Assembly (NCBI RefSeq): GCF_945859705.1
Contig: NC_079135.1
Location: 121,153,551 to 121,217,550 of the forward strand
Origin: Episyrphus balteatus
Lineage: Eukaryota; Arthropoda; Insecta; Diptera; Syrphidae
Direction: 5' to 3'
Length of the DNA: 64,000 bases
Shown piece after piece: positions 11,401-25,163 of this stretch. Under the pieces are notes generated by a model, which saw only the letters and a list, made by a program, of their open reading frames with translations, searched no databases and had not been told where the DNA came from. How positions within the stretch are numbered: position 1 is the first letter of the stretch; each line of letters begins with the position of its first letter. The position numbers and the translations under genes were made by a program.

Positions 11401-14400
11401 CAAAAGTTAGTCAATTTTTGGATGTCTCATTGTTTTCCTTATTGGGAAGTAGACTGGAAAGTTAGTTAACAAAAAACTCCCAAAGTTCAACGTCTAAAGT
11501 CCAAAGTTCAACGTTTGGCTTTCCGTTTAAATCACGGCTTTTGGATTTCTAGCAAATGAGCAGCGAGAAAAGAAATAACATTTAAAACATCTTCTATTCT
11601 GTCAAACATATGCCCATTGCGCTGAATTTGCATCTGGAATTCCGTTTGAATGTAAGATTTGTGCGGTAGTAAACTAGGACTTCTCCTGCTCTTCTTTCCG
11701 AGTGCGTTCCATTGAAAATCGGTAGTAAACTACTAGTAGTAAAGGAAGAGGGCTAATAGTTGAAAATAATCTAGTACAATCATCTACACATGCTTTTCTG
11801 AGCATAAATATGGGAATGCCATTGATTTCTTTTCATGTGCGTTCAATCGAAAATGGCTAGTAGAGTACTTATGAGTAGCTGTTTCCAAAGCGGACACTGT
11901 CACTTGTTTCGACCCCTCTCCATTTAGGTCTGTTACAATAACTTTGTAAACGAAGTTGTACTAGATTATCAACTAACCCAAGGCTTTCTACCTTGAGGTA
12001 AAAAAAGAACTCCATTTTTTGTTCTATTCAAACATTAAGATCTGTTTGATTAAAATAAACATCTCAGAAAAATTTAGAAAAAAATCAAAACCAATCTAAA
12101 ATCGCTTTAAATGTAACATTTATTGTCGTAATATCATAGAATAAATTAGAAAAAACAAAGACTAAAAAATAAATAATTTGTTAAAAATTATTTAAACAAT
12201 CTTGGCTTTCCAAGCAAAGTAAGGTATTGAAATATTTGTTTCGATCCATGAATTCCATTTTGTCATACTCTCCTGTATGACTGATTGCTTTTGTTTTGTT
12301 GGCAGGAAAATGTTTGTAAATCTTTCAACTAAAGAATTTTTAATTTTTCGAAGGCGGCCAAAAACTGAAAACGCATTTATGTCATATTAAGAAAAAAGTT
12401 CTTGAAAAAAAAAATTAAGGACAGATACAAAACCATAAAAAAAAACCAAAACCAAAAGACCAATAAAAAGTGATAGTTATAGAAATCTTATTAAATCGAA
12501 GTACGTATTACATTGTAAAGACACTTCAGACACATTATAAGAACTTATATAAGTACTTATAAAATGTTTTGATTTTATAATTAAATCTTATCATAAAATA
12601 CTTTGTCCTATGGACGGTTTTAGATTACCTAATCAAACTTCCTTCGAGAATTATAATTTAATTGTGTTATCTTTTATTTTATTCTTATCGAATTATTAAT
12701 TTTATATAAGAGTAAACAATAAAAGACAAAATAAATCGATTTAGAGCCGATTTTTCCATCTTCTAATAAACAGTCCGTTAACTGTTCGACGAATAAATTT
12801 ATTAGGCTCATAAACAATCGGATAACAACATTGAATTTTTCAATCAAAAATAATTTATTCTACAGAATAACAAAAAAAAAATTGTCAAATTAAATAATAT
12901 TCAAAACTAAACGTCTTTTTTATTTATAATTGTTTTTGTTTTCTTGTGTTCCTCTGTATTCTTTGTCAAAATTATTTCAAAGCAGCTTTGACAATTGACA
13001 CAGTATTTTTATTGATATTATTCCTTAGAATAATTTTTATTCGTCTCTGAAAGAAGCAGATAGTTTTATTCATAGGAATAAGCTATATCTGCCTGTTGAA
13101 AAAATGATTTTTTCTCTATCAGGAGAATAAGTACTAACTGACTGTTTAACTGACTGTTGAAAAATTGGCCCTTAATCGTAAAGATTTTAATTAAATATTT
13201 TGTTTGAAATTCCCATTAGCTTTTCTAGATGATAAGCTTAGGGTTAAGATATAAAACTTTTCTTCGTCTAATTTTAGAAAGTGTGACTTACGTCAGATTT
13301 AAGAAATGTCGTTTTCTCATATTTGGCAAAAATGCTTAAATGTCATTTTTTTCTTGCAAATGACTGAACTGTCAAATTGTCACTTCAGAATCTTTGCCAA
13401 AGTCGATCGAGCTAAATTTTAGCTCCCATACAAAATTCTCTGGAAAAACTGTCAAAGTAAGCTTCTTTAATACTTTAAAGAAGCCCCCATTCCTTTCACT
13501 TTAGAGGCATTATAACAAATCAATTTAAAAGCAAACATAAAATTTCTTTAAACCATAAAAATCAAAACTCACCATTTTCTTCTTCAACATCATTGCCTTT
13601 GTTTGGGAAATAATATTCCAACAATCTTTCAGCTAAAGCTGTTGTACTATCAACACCATTCACAGCCAATGATCCATATTGTGTTGCCAAAACTTCATTA
13701 GCTTTTTGCCATGCCAAGTCCTTCAATGATGATGCCTTTTGTTGACCAGCTGACTTCAATTTAACCACCTTTTCAATATGTGGATGTACGGCATCAATTA
13801 CTTTAGTTTTAGCTTGATTGTAAATCTCTGTTGGTGTATCTTTGATAATTGGTGCTTTAACTTCCAATTTATCAATACCTTTGACCAAAGTTTGGTCAAC
13901 ATATTGAATTGGACGATCGAATTTCGAGACAATTGGTGAAGTAATGGTAACGGCACGTGTAACACAATCTTCGGCAGTGCTTAAAGCCCAGTTAAAGAGA
14001 CGATTGTTTCCTTAAAAAGAGAATAGAAGAAAATTTGTTAAAAATGTAAAAAATTAGTACTAGATTATAAATGTAAAAAATATAAATTTCAAGTGATTTA
14101 AATCAACTTTTAGCTGTATTATGTAAAAAATAGTTTCTTCTCAATTTCATCATTGTACAGATAATCATAGGACAAATCATCATGGACAGCCCATCAAGAA
14201 CAATTCAACACAGGAAACATTTCATCGAGAGAAATGGCACATTTAAATGGCTCGAGCGTTAAAAAGATATGGTTTTAGATATAAAATAGGTAACAAATAA
14301 TAATAATAATCAATGCTGGAGGATAATTCCTCGGTAGTCAACATTATTCATTGTAATCAGAATGTAAACAAGTTTACAACTGCTTGAAAAAGTGGTTAAA

Positions 14401-17400
14401 ATAATGCAAGGATTACCTTACGTCTGGTATATTTAACTATATTTCTGGTATATTTAAATATATTACGATTAAATATAACAGAAAAAAAGTTATTCCTGGC
14501 GTTATTTTTCCCCGGGACTACCGTTTTAATAAAATAAAACGAAATAAAATTAGTTTAAACATTTTCTAATATTTTAAGCACTTAAAAAAACACCCTTTAA
14601 TTCTACTTTTCTCATTGCTTATATCAATACCATATTTTTAAAACAAATAAATCGTCTTTTCTAAATTACATATTCTATTGAATCATCCAATATTTTATAG
14701 GTACTTAAAGAAAAATATAGTTTTATTTACTCTATTGCTTTCAATTAAATAAAATAAACATTTGCATATTGTATCATTTTTCTTTCAGAATATTTCATTT
14801 ATCGTCATCACGCTCAAATATGAACGTAGGTTGTTGCTTCACATCGCAACAAAACACTATAATTCAATTTTATTAAGTACTCCGAAGAAGAGCAGAAAAA
14901 AAATCCCAAAAGAAATTTCTAGATCAAAGTTCGCTTAAACCAAAAATACATATTGCGCAGATAAATTTGTCGTATAATAGCAATTTATGAAATTCATGAA
15001 TGTTATCGCAAGCAAAAAAAGATTACAGAAAAAAAAAATAAACCAAAGCTGTGTTGAGTGTGCTAATTTTATGAATAAACGCGGCGTCAGATACAAAAAA
15101 AAATAAATATCGCAACGCAACGTCAAAAGGGCAAAGTTTCAAATTTAAGAATTGAAAAAAAAAAAAACAAATTAAAATAATAATCAAATTTATGATCTAA
15201 ACAAAAATTCACCGCCATTTGCCTTTTTAAAGCTTTTAAAAATAACATTTTTAAGCTGACATTAAACAAAAACGAAAAAAAAAAAAACAGAATAATACAT
15301 TGTTGTTTTCTTTTTAATAACAAAAAATGAATAAAAATGAAACGTGTACTTTTGCATGTCAGCGAATTGGTTGATTGAATTTTGTTGTTGAATTTTTGTT
15401 TGCTATTTTTTTTTTACTTTTTATTTATTGTGATATTTTAGGAACGTTTTAAATGTGTTTTTTTTATATATTTACTTATATGTTAATAGCTGAGAACAGG
15501 TGTATTTTATTTGTTTGTTTATTTTAAACTGTCATTTTGGCAAAAAGTATTTTTGTTTTTTTATTTTTTATTCAAATATTTAAAGCTTGATTAATATGCA
15601 AGGTGTGACTGTTTAAGCATTCTGTTTATATTTTGTTATCCCCACGTTTAATGGTCCTATAAGAAATAATAAGACATTTAAAAAAGCTAAATGTCTATTT
15701 CTAAATTTCATTGCAATTTTAAGCGCAACAAAAAATTAAAGAGAAAAGAAATACTTCTACTTAAAAGTTTTTTTTTAATTTTCTAAATAAAAACATTTAA
15801 ATGAGTACCGATTCAACTTTAAAATAATTAAGAAATGTCTAGCCCAAAATGTTAACTATAAGACGTAAATGTTGGTCATTACTGACTGACGATATTGTCG
15901 TATTGAGGTAAGATGTCGTAAGTAAGATGTCTTGTAAAACATGACCTAGTCTTACGTTTTACTTGATTGTGTATTATTTTTATTTAGCAATCCACGTTAA
16001 AAAGTTATTCATTTTCTTAAAAGGCTGAACATCTCGTGCAACAGTTTTAAAGTTACTATTAACTTGTTGAAGCTTTTTTTTTAATTCTTTTGAAAATGAG
16101 TCAATATCGACTCAGACAACTTAGTTTGCGTATTCAGTCTTAAAGTTATAACAAGATTCCCCTCGGAAGGTTTGCTTTTTACTTTGCATGAATTCGCGAT
16201 GGAAAAAGTGCTTCATTTTCGAAAAATATTTTTTGGGAACAAATTTCTGGCGAATAGAAACCCAATTAAGTGTAAAATGTAAATTTCATTCCAGAGATAT
16301 TTACAACTGTTTTTGAAATTTAGGCTGAAATTAATAAAAATGCTAGAAGTGTGTGCAAACTATCTTAAAAAGTATAAAAGCAAATATTAAAAACACTGGT
16401 CAACAAAATTTAACTTTTTTTTTTGCCACAAGAACCAAAATATACTTTTCTAGTAGTTTTTGGGGTGCTGAATCCGAATCTGAAGTCAGAAAGATGAAGG
16501 ATGAAGATTTTATTGGCCTCCGTTTTTGAAATATTACCGTTATAAAATGCTAAAAATCGTCATTTTGGCTGTTTTCGAGGTTCTGTTTTTATGTGGGGTA
16601 ATTCATTATAAGCAAATTTGTAACGATTATTATAAGAACAGATATTTTTCTTTAAAAAAACTGTTTATATTTTCCCGATATCTCTTTTATTGGTCGAGAT
16701 ATCTTAAGTTTTAGTTAATAAGCCAAAGAGAAACTAAACTTAATCTGAAGTTTAAGTCACTGGTCACAGAATTTATGCCACAAGAACCAAGAACCGTTAT
16801 AAAAAAAAACCCTTTTTTTTGCATTTTATAACGGTAATATTTCAAGAACGAAGGTTAATAGAATTTTTCTGATTGCAGATTCGACTTCAGCAACCCAAAA
16901 ACCTTCAGAAAAGTATATTTTGGTTCTTGTGGCAAAAAATGTTTAATTTGGTTGGCCTGTGTTGTTTCTGATTCAAAGACCGCTACTTAAATTTTAAATA
17001 TCTCGGGCTGTAAAAAAGATATCGAAAACATTTAAACAATTTTTGAAAGAATAAAACCAGTTCTTATAGGTACCGTTACAAATCAATTCATAATGAACTA
17101 CCCCACATAAATACATAGCCTCGAAAACAGCCAAAATGACGTTCTTTGACATTTTCTAACGGTAATATTTCAAAAACGGAGGCCAATAACAATTTTTTGA
17201 CTTCAGATTCGAGTTCAGCATATCAAAAACTACTAGAAAAGTATATTTTGGTTGTTGTGGCAAAAACCTTGTTGACCAGTGAAATAGGAGAAGAATGATT
17301 CCACAAAATCTGTGCCTCCATTCCGAACTTGATAATTTTAAGAATTGATTTAATATCATTTGACACTTCTATATTTACAATTCTCTAAGAATACAGAAAT

Positions 17401-19274
17401 TTGTTTTCCGTCATTCCGATTTAAAATCATTTTTCCGCACAAGAAAGTTTTTGAGTTCAACAACATTATGAACCTAAGCTATGTTGATCACCACGTGGAT
17501 CCTACGTTTCAAGTCAGTAAGCTGAATCGTTGAAATTTAAATATTTTTTCCTGAGCTAGTGCAACTTATGAACTCATAAACATTAATCGAGTAAGTGTGT
17601 GAAAGTCAATGTGGACGACCTTATATAAATACGTTCAAGAAAAATAAGATCCAAAATGATCATCAAAAAAGTTTCAATTCGTATGACTTATTGTCATTTT
17701 GAAACAAATATTTGCCATTAATGCCGAAAGTAATTTAATACAACTTAACTAATATTATTCCAGTTGTGTAAACACATGAAACGAATTGTTCATTCCATTA
17801 TATCTCAAGTAGAATCTTTAAATTCATTAATTTAAAACTTTAAATTGATTCTGATTTGTTTTGAAAAATATCACTCAAGGTTAAAATTAATACATGCATA
17901 CATGCATATTCAAATCTTATCTGTGAAAAAAAAAAATTCTCATGGAAATATCGATAAATGATTAATAAAATGCATATTACATCAGAAACTGACTAAAGTC
18001 CAATTTTTATTCTCAATCATTCTATAAAACTGTTATATGAGAAAAAAAATCAGTGATTAAAATCTAGAGACGAGTACTTGTCATGGTCATAATAATTTAT
18101 TGCCCTATAGTAATGAGAATTTCCATTTATTTTATCACTTTCATAACAGTATTAAGTGACGAATTGTGTATAGAAAATATAGGTATTTAATAACAAGTAT
18201 TACGATTTTTAATAAAATTTGTTCTATAAGCTTAAATACTCGTAGTTGCTTTGGGTTGAAAAATGATCACGTTATATCAGAATTTTGAGCATTTGATCGT
18301 AAGAAAGAAGTTCTATGATAAAATGGAAAATTTTTTAAATTGACACTTGGGAAATTCTTCTTTCGAAGTATAAATATACGCATAAAATTATCTAGGACCT
18401 GAAAAAAATGAATACGATCCACATTTGAATTTAAAAAAAAATTTGGCCAAAAAGATTTGGAAAAAAAAATCTTACTAAATAATTTTTTTGTTGCAAAATG
18501 GAAACTTGAAAATTTGAAAGAGTTCAAAATTTTCAATTTTGAATTTTGTATTGAAAATCTGTAAAATTTTGTCGAAATTTAGAAAAAAAATTGAAACGAT
18601 CGATTAACCGTCTTAAAATTATGAAAAAAAAAGCCGGCTAAAAATTTGAAAATCTCAGTTATTAAAATTGAGTAAATTTTTTAAGGTCATTCCACAATGA
18701 CCACATGGTACAAACCGGATCAAACACAGTTTTCATTGGCACATAAAATAATATCGTTTCAGGGAATTTAACGTTAACATAACTGCATTAGTAAGTTAGT
18801 ACAGTTTTTCAAGCGTTTCTTGTTCGATAGAACTTCATGAGGTTTGAACGTAAAATCTATTTTAACCGTAAATCGTGACATTATATCAACTTTTCAATAA
18901 ACTTTTTTAAAACGTATAATGACACATTGTCTATTCTTTATATATAAATTTTACACCCCAATTACACTCAATTGATTCAATTAAGAAAATGATATCCAAG
19001 TATGAGATGTAAAAACGTCAATTTATTCAATTGATCTTAATTCAAAAAAGAAAAAAAAAATCGATGCAATTTTTTTTGTCTCTTTTTATTTTAGCTTACC
19101 TTTAACTTTTCCATAAACGTCTTGACTTTGTTGCCATGCAGCACCAACCACGGGCAAGTTCATCATACGTTCAAGTGATTCCAAATGCGGCAGGAGACTT
19201 TGTGTATCCTTCTCCTGGGCATTATCGTTCGACGATACCACTGAATTATTTAGATTATTTGAACTTGAAGCCAT
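8219..19274 (-). CDS. Lsd-2: Lipid storage droplet surface-binding protein 2 (perilipin 2-like)
   Basis: Minus-strand gene, coding exons 19274-19100, 14010-13573 and 8478-8219, spliced to about 290 residues; Drosophila Lsd-2 is roughly 350. Lsd-2 belongs to the perilipin/PAT family. It coats lipid droplets in fat body, germline and other tissues and limits lipase access to triglyceride. Visible markers: the PAT N-terminal core around residues 25-75 (LPHLESLERMMNLPVVGAAW, SQDVYGKVKG), the central block GIDKLEVKAPIIKDTPTEIY and VLATQYGSLAVNGVDSTTAL, and the C-terminal block DPVLHTVQTVGRLSNKISRR. All joins keep frame: exon 1 ends with one base of a Gly codon (donor AAAG|GTAAGC), and exon 2 ends AATG|GTGAGT and joins TG at 8478 to give Val. 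The start at 19274 is the ATG giving MASSSNNLNN just before the conserved core. Two more possible exons lie in the last intron. Function is inferred from family. Confidence 0.93.
8890..9017 (-). CDS. Candidate alternative exon within Lsd-2
   Basis: Acceptor ATTTTAG|TGCAAC and donor AATATG|GTACGT enclose an open frame in phase with the 51-base cassette. It encodes about 43 residues: a hydrophobic segment (QLLLGASALFISLSVRIINE) followed by a charged helix (PRIMHEIEREIENM). Splicing at GTACGT would put the last Lsd-2 exon out of frame. Reading on into the intron gives a stop seven codons later (VRSHK then TAA), so it may be an alternative terminal exon, or a splice at the later GTAGTC would restore phase. 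It is not a segment I know from perilipins. Confidence 0.35.
9781..9831 (-). CDS. Lsd-2: Candidate Lsd-2 cassette exon (51 bases)
   Basis: Bounded by AAACAG|AT and GATA|GTAAGT, a strong splice-site pair. Starts and ends in the same phase as the flanking Lsd-2 exons, so it could be included (17 residues, DKKQVAIMNARNLKAND) or skipped without changing frame. I do not recognise the peptide from other perilipins. Inferred from splice signals and phase only. Confidence 0.45.
11690..11890. repeat. Dispersed repeat sharing GTGCGTTCCATTGAAAATCG
   Basis: The 20-mer GTGCGTTCCATTGAAAATCG followed by GTAGTAAACTA occurs here (from about 11702) and again at 48547. A diverged second copy (GTGCGTTCAATCGAAAATGG) sits at about 11838. 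Shared sequence marks a dispersed mobile repeat. Confidence 0.6.
12741..13174. mobile_element. MITE with terminal inverted repeats TTAGRGCCRATTTTTC
   Basis: The left end TTAGAGCCGATTTTTCCATC and the reverse complement of the right end (TTAAGGGCCAATTTTTCAAC) match imperfectly and are followed on both sides by AGTCCGTTAACTGT / AGTCAGTTAAACAGT. No coding capacity. Confidence 0.55.
13573..14010 (-). CDS. Lsd-2: Lsd-2 coding exon 2
   Basis: 438 bases, acceptor TTTTTAAG|GA and donor AATG|GTGAGT. Encodes NNRLFNWALSTAEDCVTRAV through to the acidic NDVEEEN, the amphipathic repeat region that binds the droplet surface. Confidence 0.93.
14011..19099. other. Lsd-2 intron 1
   Basis: A long first intron. 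It contains the foldback element at 16394-17281; otherwise I see only AT-rich sequence with no gene-like frame. Confidence 0.6.
16394..17281. mobile_element. Foldback element with CACTGGTCAACAAAATT ends
   Basis: Begins CACTGGTCAACAAAATTTAA and ends in the inverted form (CTTGTTGACCAGTG). Inverted segments recur inside: GCCACAAGAACCAAAATATA, TATAACGGTAATATTTC and GCCAAAATGACG each occur in both orientations. A partial relative lies at 49062-49510. Small frames inside are not genes. Confidence 0.8.
19100..19274 (-). CDS. Lsd-2: Lsd-2 coding exon 1
   Basis: Residues 1-58 plus the first base of a Gly codon. A polar Ser/Asn-rich start leads into the conserved LPHLESLERMM perilipin segment. The donor is AAAG|GTAAGC. 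Confidence 0.9.
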
Positions 19275-22200
19275 TTTAATTTATTTTTTTTTTTATTTAT
19301 ATTTAACACGTAATATTTAATTTCACTTTTTAATTTTTATTTTAAATAATCGAGTCTTTATTTTTTTAATTAAAAGGTAGACAGGGATTTTTTTTTATTT
19401 AATTTTTTTTTCTTTGCTTAACTTTTAAACACGCACTCAACCTTTTGAATATCACTTTGAATCTGATCCAGTTGAATGTACACCCAAGAGTTTTATTACA
19501 AAAAAATTCAATATAGCCGGCGGAAATGAGGAATCTTATCGAAGCTATTTCTCTTGAGATAAGAGAATGATTAAACTACAAGTGTTTATTGGTATTGGTT
19601 TTTTTATATGAGCTCTCTGCAAAGCTCTCTTAAAATATTATTTTAGTATCGTTCAGTTGAGAGAAATTTAAATTTTGTTGTTGTTTTATTTGATAGCTAC
19701 AAATTGACGATCACCGCATTATTAACAATAGGGTTCGGATATTCTGCGTTTGAATCACTCGCAGACTTGTTTTTGTTTTTGAAGCTTATTTTATATTTTT
19801 TAAAGATTTAATTTTACATTAGTTTATAAGAACTAAGGTAACAAATCCAAGGATAGCAAAAATCAATTACTGATGTTGTCATAGAACCATTCCATAGGTC
19901 AAATAAATTTATATTCTTACTTGTATAAGAAAAGGGAATGTTTCAACTATTCATTAACCATTCAACTCTTTTCTTGTCGGATAAAATGAAACACTAATTT
20001 GAGTTTTTATTTATTAGACTAGGCTTAAAGAAACAAATGTTGTATTAATTTTCAATGATTAATTTTAAAGGGTCACTGTGGTGTATACGCACTATTTTTT
20101 GAAACAGATATGCGTTGATTAAGAAAATCTTTTCTTTTGTTAACAAACTCTAACGGATACGACCATGAACTTAGAAGAAAGGTAGGTCTTAGAACTTTTG
20201 GTATACAAGGAAGAAATACTATCATTCAGTTGGTCTCAAAAAAGAAACAATACAAATACTGGAGACTTGCTGCCGCTTCCTGATTCTGACGTCAACCCAT
20301 TGAACACAATGCGGATCTCAAAACAGATAGGGATGGTTTTGATTCCCTCTACATTGAGATCATAGCAGCGTCGGATAAAAAAATTGCAAAATGGTTCAAA
20401 TGTCCATGTAGCATTATTTTGCAGCATTTACAAAACAACAAAATTAAGACCCGGTGCACACATGAGTTTTTTTGCACAATTTTATTCCATATAAATCATA
20501 AAGCTGCGTCAATTTGCCACTTTAGCGGTGACGCTGCGTGAATTTACAGCTCTTTCTCTCATTTTTTTCCGCATCGTCACCGCAACAGCAGTAAATTGAC
20601 GCAGCGTCACCACACGAGCGGCAGATTAACGCACGGTTGGGGTCAAAATTCTGCTTTCAAAATTGTGTTTTTTTTTTTAATTCTGCTTTTTTCTTAATTC
20701 TGTTTTACATAATTCTGCAAAAAATTATCACTACCATATCAATCATCCTACCAATTTTCAAGATTTTACAATAATTAGAAGTGCTCTGTAATATTTGATA
20801 AAAATCAGCACCACAAGACACATCTTTGTGCCAAACTAAAAGTTTATAGCCCTTTATCTCAGAAACTACTCATCCCAAGTAGCTTAAATGTGATTAGTTT
20901 TTTTTTGACTAGTTTAACAAATGAAGCGAGTTTGAAATTTCTGGCATATTTAATGTAGAAGTTAAACGGAGGTCATAAATGGCCTGATTTATTTCCTATA
21001 ATTAAGGTTATAGTGCCAAAGTTACGAAAGAACTTGGCAGGTGTTTTGATCTCCAAATCGTTAGTACTACTTGTCCAAAAAGTGAGATTTCCAATTCTGG
21101 CCAAGTCTATTGTGCTTTTTAGAGCAAAGCCTGATAGATTGCAAATTAAATGGCGAGCGAATTAATAAACAAAAAATACAAGCTGCAATATAAGACCTTA
21201 AAGAGTCATGCGTTCCTTAGCAAAGAAATTCAATTCTGACCATGCAAAACAGAAAAAAAAATACTCTACGGCAACCCGTGAAGGAGTACCTAAGTATAAA
21301 CTTTTATGTGAATTCTAAATATTCGGTATCCTCCCTGCAGCAGAAACAACTGACTGAATAGACTTTTTATCTACTTTATCACGACAAAAAAAAGTCATAC
21401 ATATATGTACATAGATCAATAAATCTAAGTAGAATCTCTTATTGAAAGTCCTCAAACAGCAATGATTGAAGCTTAAACTTAGTACTAGGGGAGTTACTTT
21501 AAAGATACAATTGATGTGAATTAAATTTGTATCTACTTCAAAAACAATCCGAACCCTTACCACCATAAATGTATCGCTAATGGCCTAGAACACTCTCAGA
21601 TACTATCAGAGAGAAAAAAAAAATACAAATTAAAAAAAATTTAATTTATATTTTAGAGAAGTATAATGGTTTGCCCCTTGTCCCTTGTTCAAAAGATAAA
21701 GTAGAAATGTTTTTTTGAATATACAAAAATAAAAAAAAAACAACCCCCTCTTGGGGCCACTCTAATGAGTATAACCCATCAATTCAATGTCCAAAGTATA
21801 AAGTTATATGAGTACATTGAAAACAAATATTGCCGGTAATTATATATGTTTATTGGGGTTCACTTCTCCAATACAAATAGAATGAAGATTATTAAATTGA
21901 AGCCCTTTAAAGAGTGATCTTTGATAAGTGGGTGGGTGCAGTGACTTAACTAAATAGAATGACAATTCAAAATAATGAACTTTGATTTGTTAGAACTTTT
22001 CGGTTGCATTGAATTACGAATAGAGTCGGAAATAATGTCGGAGAAATGTGTGTACGTGATGCAATGAAGTATATTATTATGTCGTCGAATTTTGTTGCTA
22101 TGAGTAATAACCTAATCCAATTGAACTTTTGTATAAATATATATTTTGATTAAAAAATGAAAAATATTTGTATATCTGCGATGTAAATTTTAGTCTGATT

Positions 22201-22440
22201 GATTTTAATAAAATTGCTCTGCAAGGCAAAGGTTAATGCAATGTGAATTCTTTGAATGATAATAAATTTTTGAGATTATAATTCTTGGCTTCTATATGAC
22301 TTAATCTTTTGGATACGTGTGTGAAGTCATTTTATTTTGTGATACTGTGAGTAAGAACATATTTTTTTTTAGATAAAGTCAAATTTCTTGGAAATTGGTT
22401 AATTTGTATTTACTTATGGTTGATTTATTGGACAACATTT
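19275..22440. other. Intergenic, upstream of Lsd-2
   Basis: Contains the presumed Lsd-2 5' UTR and promoter (a transcription start cannot be fixed), a GTCACTGTGGTGTATACGC motif copy (20071-20090), a GC-richer hairpin (20540-20613) and AATTCTGCTTT repeats (20641-20715). No gene recognised. Confidence 0.55.
20540..20613. repeat. Inverted repeat around GACGCTGCGT
   Basis: The left part GCGGTGACGCTGCGTGAATT and the right part AATTGACGCAGCGTCACC are near reverse complements about 35 bases apart. The segment is much richer in G+C than its surroundings and lies in a ~200-base island that may be a small MITE. Confidence 0.55.
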
Positions 22441-22918
22441 CGTCGCCGTAAAGCAAAATTGTTCTAAGTCACAGAAAGCAAATTTTACAGGGGACGATTT
22501 TTAAGTTTCAAATTGATTTAAAGCGACAATTTTCTGCTCGTTTGCCATTCAAGTTATATTTATTATTATTATAAAGTTTGTTCTTTTCTCTTGAATAAAA
22601 TACACAATTTTACCTCATTAGTAGGTGAATATTTTTTTTAAATATTTTTTTTAATCTAAAAACCCAAAATTGGACATAGAACAATTCCTATACAAGTACG
22701 TTTTTTCCTTAAATAAAAAGTGGACTTAGAACAAAATATGATGGGACTTAGAACAATCAAGAATACTCGGGCTCATTTTCAAAAGCCTACTTCCCTGTTT
22801 TTATTGTTTTATGTCCCATTAAATTATATTATCTGCGGATTGAAATTAGTAAAACTGCATCATTAACTCATTTTCGGTAAAAAGTGGATTTAGAACAATT
22901 TTGCTTTACGCCGTCGAA
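22441..22918. mobile_element. MITE-like element with CGTAAAGCAAAATTGTTCTA ends
   Basis: Terminal inverted repeats: CGTAAAGCAAAATTGTTCTA at 22446 and its complement at about 22890-22910. Between them GTGGACTTAGAACAA recurs in direct orientation at about 22670, 22721 and 22744. About 475 bases, non-coding. Confidence 0.7.
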
Positions 22919-25163
22919 CGATTTGTAGTTTTTTTTATTTTGTTTAACAGGAAATGTAGACAGGCAAATGAAAACTACCCATGTTTTTATTTAAATGCAC
23001 TAAGTTGATAAGGTATCTCTCACAATAAAACAAAAAAACCCTAGATACAAAACGACGAAAATTTCTCGAAAGTTAAAAAAAAATTATTAATAATTGAACT
23101 TTTTTTAAATTAAAATTGATATTTTTGAAATTTATCTTAATCTTCAAATTAAGTTACTAAAACGTTTGGTACAAAAATTCTTGTTGAATTTAATAGCTTA
23201 CAAGAAACTCAGAAATAAAAAAAAACTGCTCTATGGCAAGTATACTTAACAACGTTTCAAAAAATGTTTGTTTCATTTCAAAAATAGAATGTAGAAGCTT
23301 ATTAGCACTAGTTTTATTTAATCAAAATTGTTAGAGCCGCTTTGGAGAGGAACAACCTTTTCCATTTTATTCATGTGACAAGTAGGTACCTTGATTTCTG
23401 TTACCCATCTAGGTGATCACCCGAAACCCTTATCTACCAAGTTTTAAGCAAATCAATTCTGTTGCTTGGAAAATGAATTTTCTAATTTCTATCAATCGTA
23501 TTTTTTATTATTAAAGACAATTCCATAATCCATTGAACGCATTTTTCGTAGATTGTCATCTTCACTTCATCGCATAGTCGATATAAAATATAAATCAGTT
23601 TAGAAAAAAAATATACGAAAAGACGTGATTTGTTTGTTTTTTTTTCATACTCTTTGTTATATGACTTAAGATTAACGATTAAGCAGATTTTTTTTTACTC
23701 AACTAACATGTGCCATAAAAGTGACTTGATTCCTATACAAACTAAATGAATTATCTTTAACTGATAGTGGAATTTTGGGAGGGAACTCAAGTGGTTAGAT
23801 ATTTATGATACTAACTTGTCTAAACTAAACTAAATTGACCTTTTGAAGTTTGGACTTGTTTGCTTAGTTTTTGTGAGATATGGTGTTTAAACCGAGCAGA
23901 TTTTAATCACACACGACATTCCAATTTGAAACAGTTGTGTAATGTAATGTAAGTAATTTTTTTTTTCAAAAATAAACCAGATGAGTCAACTTACGTCCCT
24001 AAAAAATTACCCTAACATTCAATAAATTCAACCACGCGCGGTTTGGTCAGAAATGTTTTTTAATTACAAAAAAAAAAAAAAAAATACAAAAAACATTTCA
24101 GACAGGTCTATTTTGTAGATTGTCATATTGAGATATACCAACGTTATCGATCCAAGATATATGAGTTTTTGCGTGTTAAATTCCTATTTGAAAATATACG
24201 CACCTTTTATTAATTTAGTGTTCTGATAAAATAACTCCTAGACTTTGACTTGGCACTTTTAATTAATAAGGGTTGTAAATATAAAGATATAAGCACAAAA
24301 CCTATCCTAATTTAAACATACAACACCTTCATGAGTGTTAATGTTTAAAATAGTGTCTGATACTTTAGTAGGGTGACTCTCAAAAAGTTGAGTACATAGG
24401 AATGAAAATAATGAAATACACAACAAAGTTCAATGTAAAAATAATTATTTGGACTTTGGATTCAGAATAATTTGTTGCGTCACTTTATAGCTACACAACC
24501 ATTGCTGGCGTGCGTCGTCGTTCAGTCGGGTGATACTAAAAAGAAAAACATACGTGTAATTGCTACAAACTATAGTAGGTACTTAGCCTATAGAACTTTT
24601 ATTTTGCATAACATTTCTATGAAGAACTTTGGTCATATTCTGGCGAACACAACAAAATTCTGAGAAAGTTTGTTATTTTTCTTGATTTTTAATGATGATT
24701 GAGTCATCATCATTTCAATTTAAACTACGCATTATGCAAAAAAAAAACTATAAGAATAAATTTAAAGCTTATAGCAATATTGTCAGTTTTCTCTTATAGA
24801 CCATGTGGTAATTTCGCAAATTATGCAATAAAATGTGAAATGTGGAGTGTTTATTGCTAATTGCAAAAATTTTGGCTGATGGCTGTATACGTAAATAAAC
24901 ATAACTTATGATTTTGGACTGTTAAAAAAAAATCAGCAAAATAATTTTTTTATTATTTAAGTTTTTGTATTGTCTTCTTAAGTTCTTATTTTGCAAATTT
25001 CCGGGGTATTTTTATACTATGCTTAATATTTTTTTCCGTTTTATATCTGCGTTATTCATGGAACTGTCAGAATGAAACTCAGCATTAAATTGTTTTTCTG
25101 ATTGCAGTGGTTAAAGTCAATTTTGCTATATTTCTCAAAAGTACATAGTCAAGAAAAAATAAA
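22919..25163. other. Intergenic AT-rich DNA, nothing recognised
   Basis: No convincing coding frame, RNA gene or repeat boundary. Confidence 0.55.

Larger units (their letters stand above)
9832..13572. other. Lsd-2 last intron, 5' part
   Basis: Non-coding AT-rich intron. Contains a short hairpin at about 11312-11360, repeat copies at 11690-11890 shared with 48547-48590, the MITE at 12741-13174, and a fragment at about 13403-13432 of the foldback family seen upstream of GatC. Confidence 0.6.
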
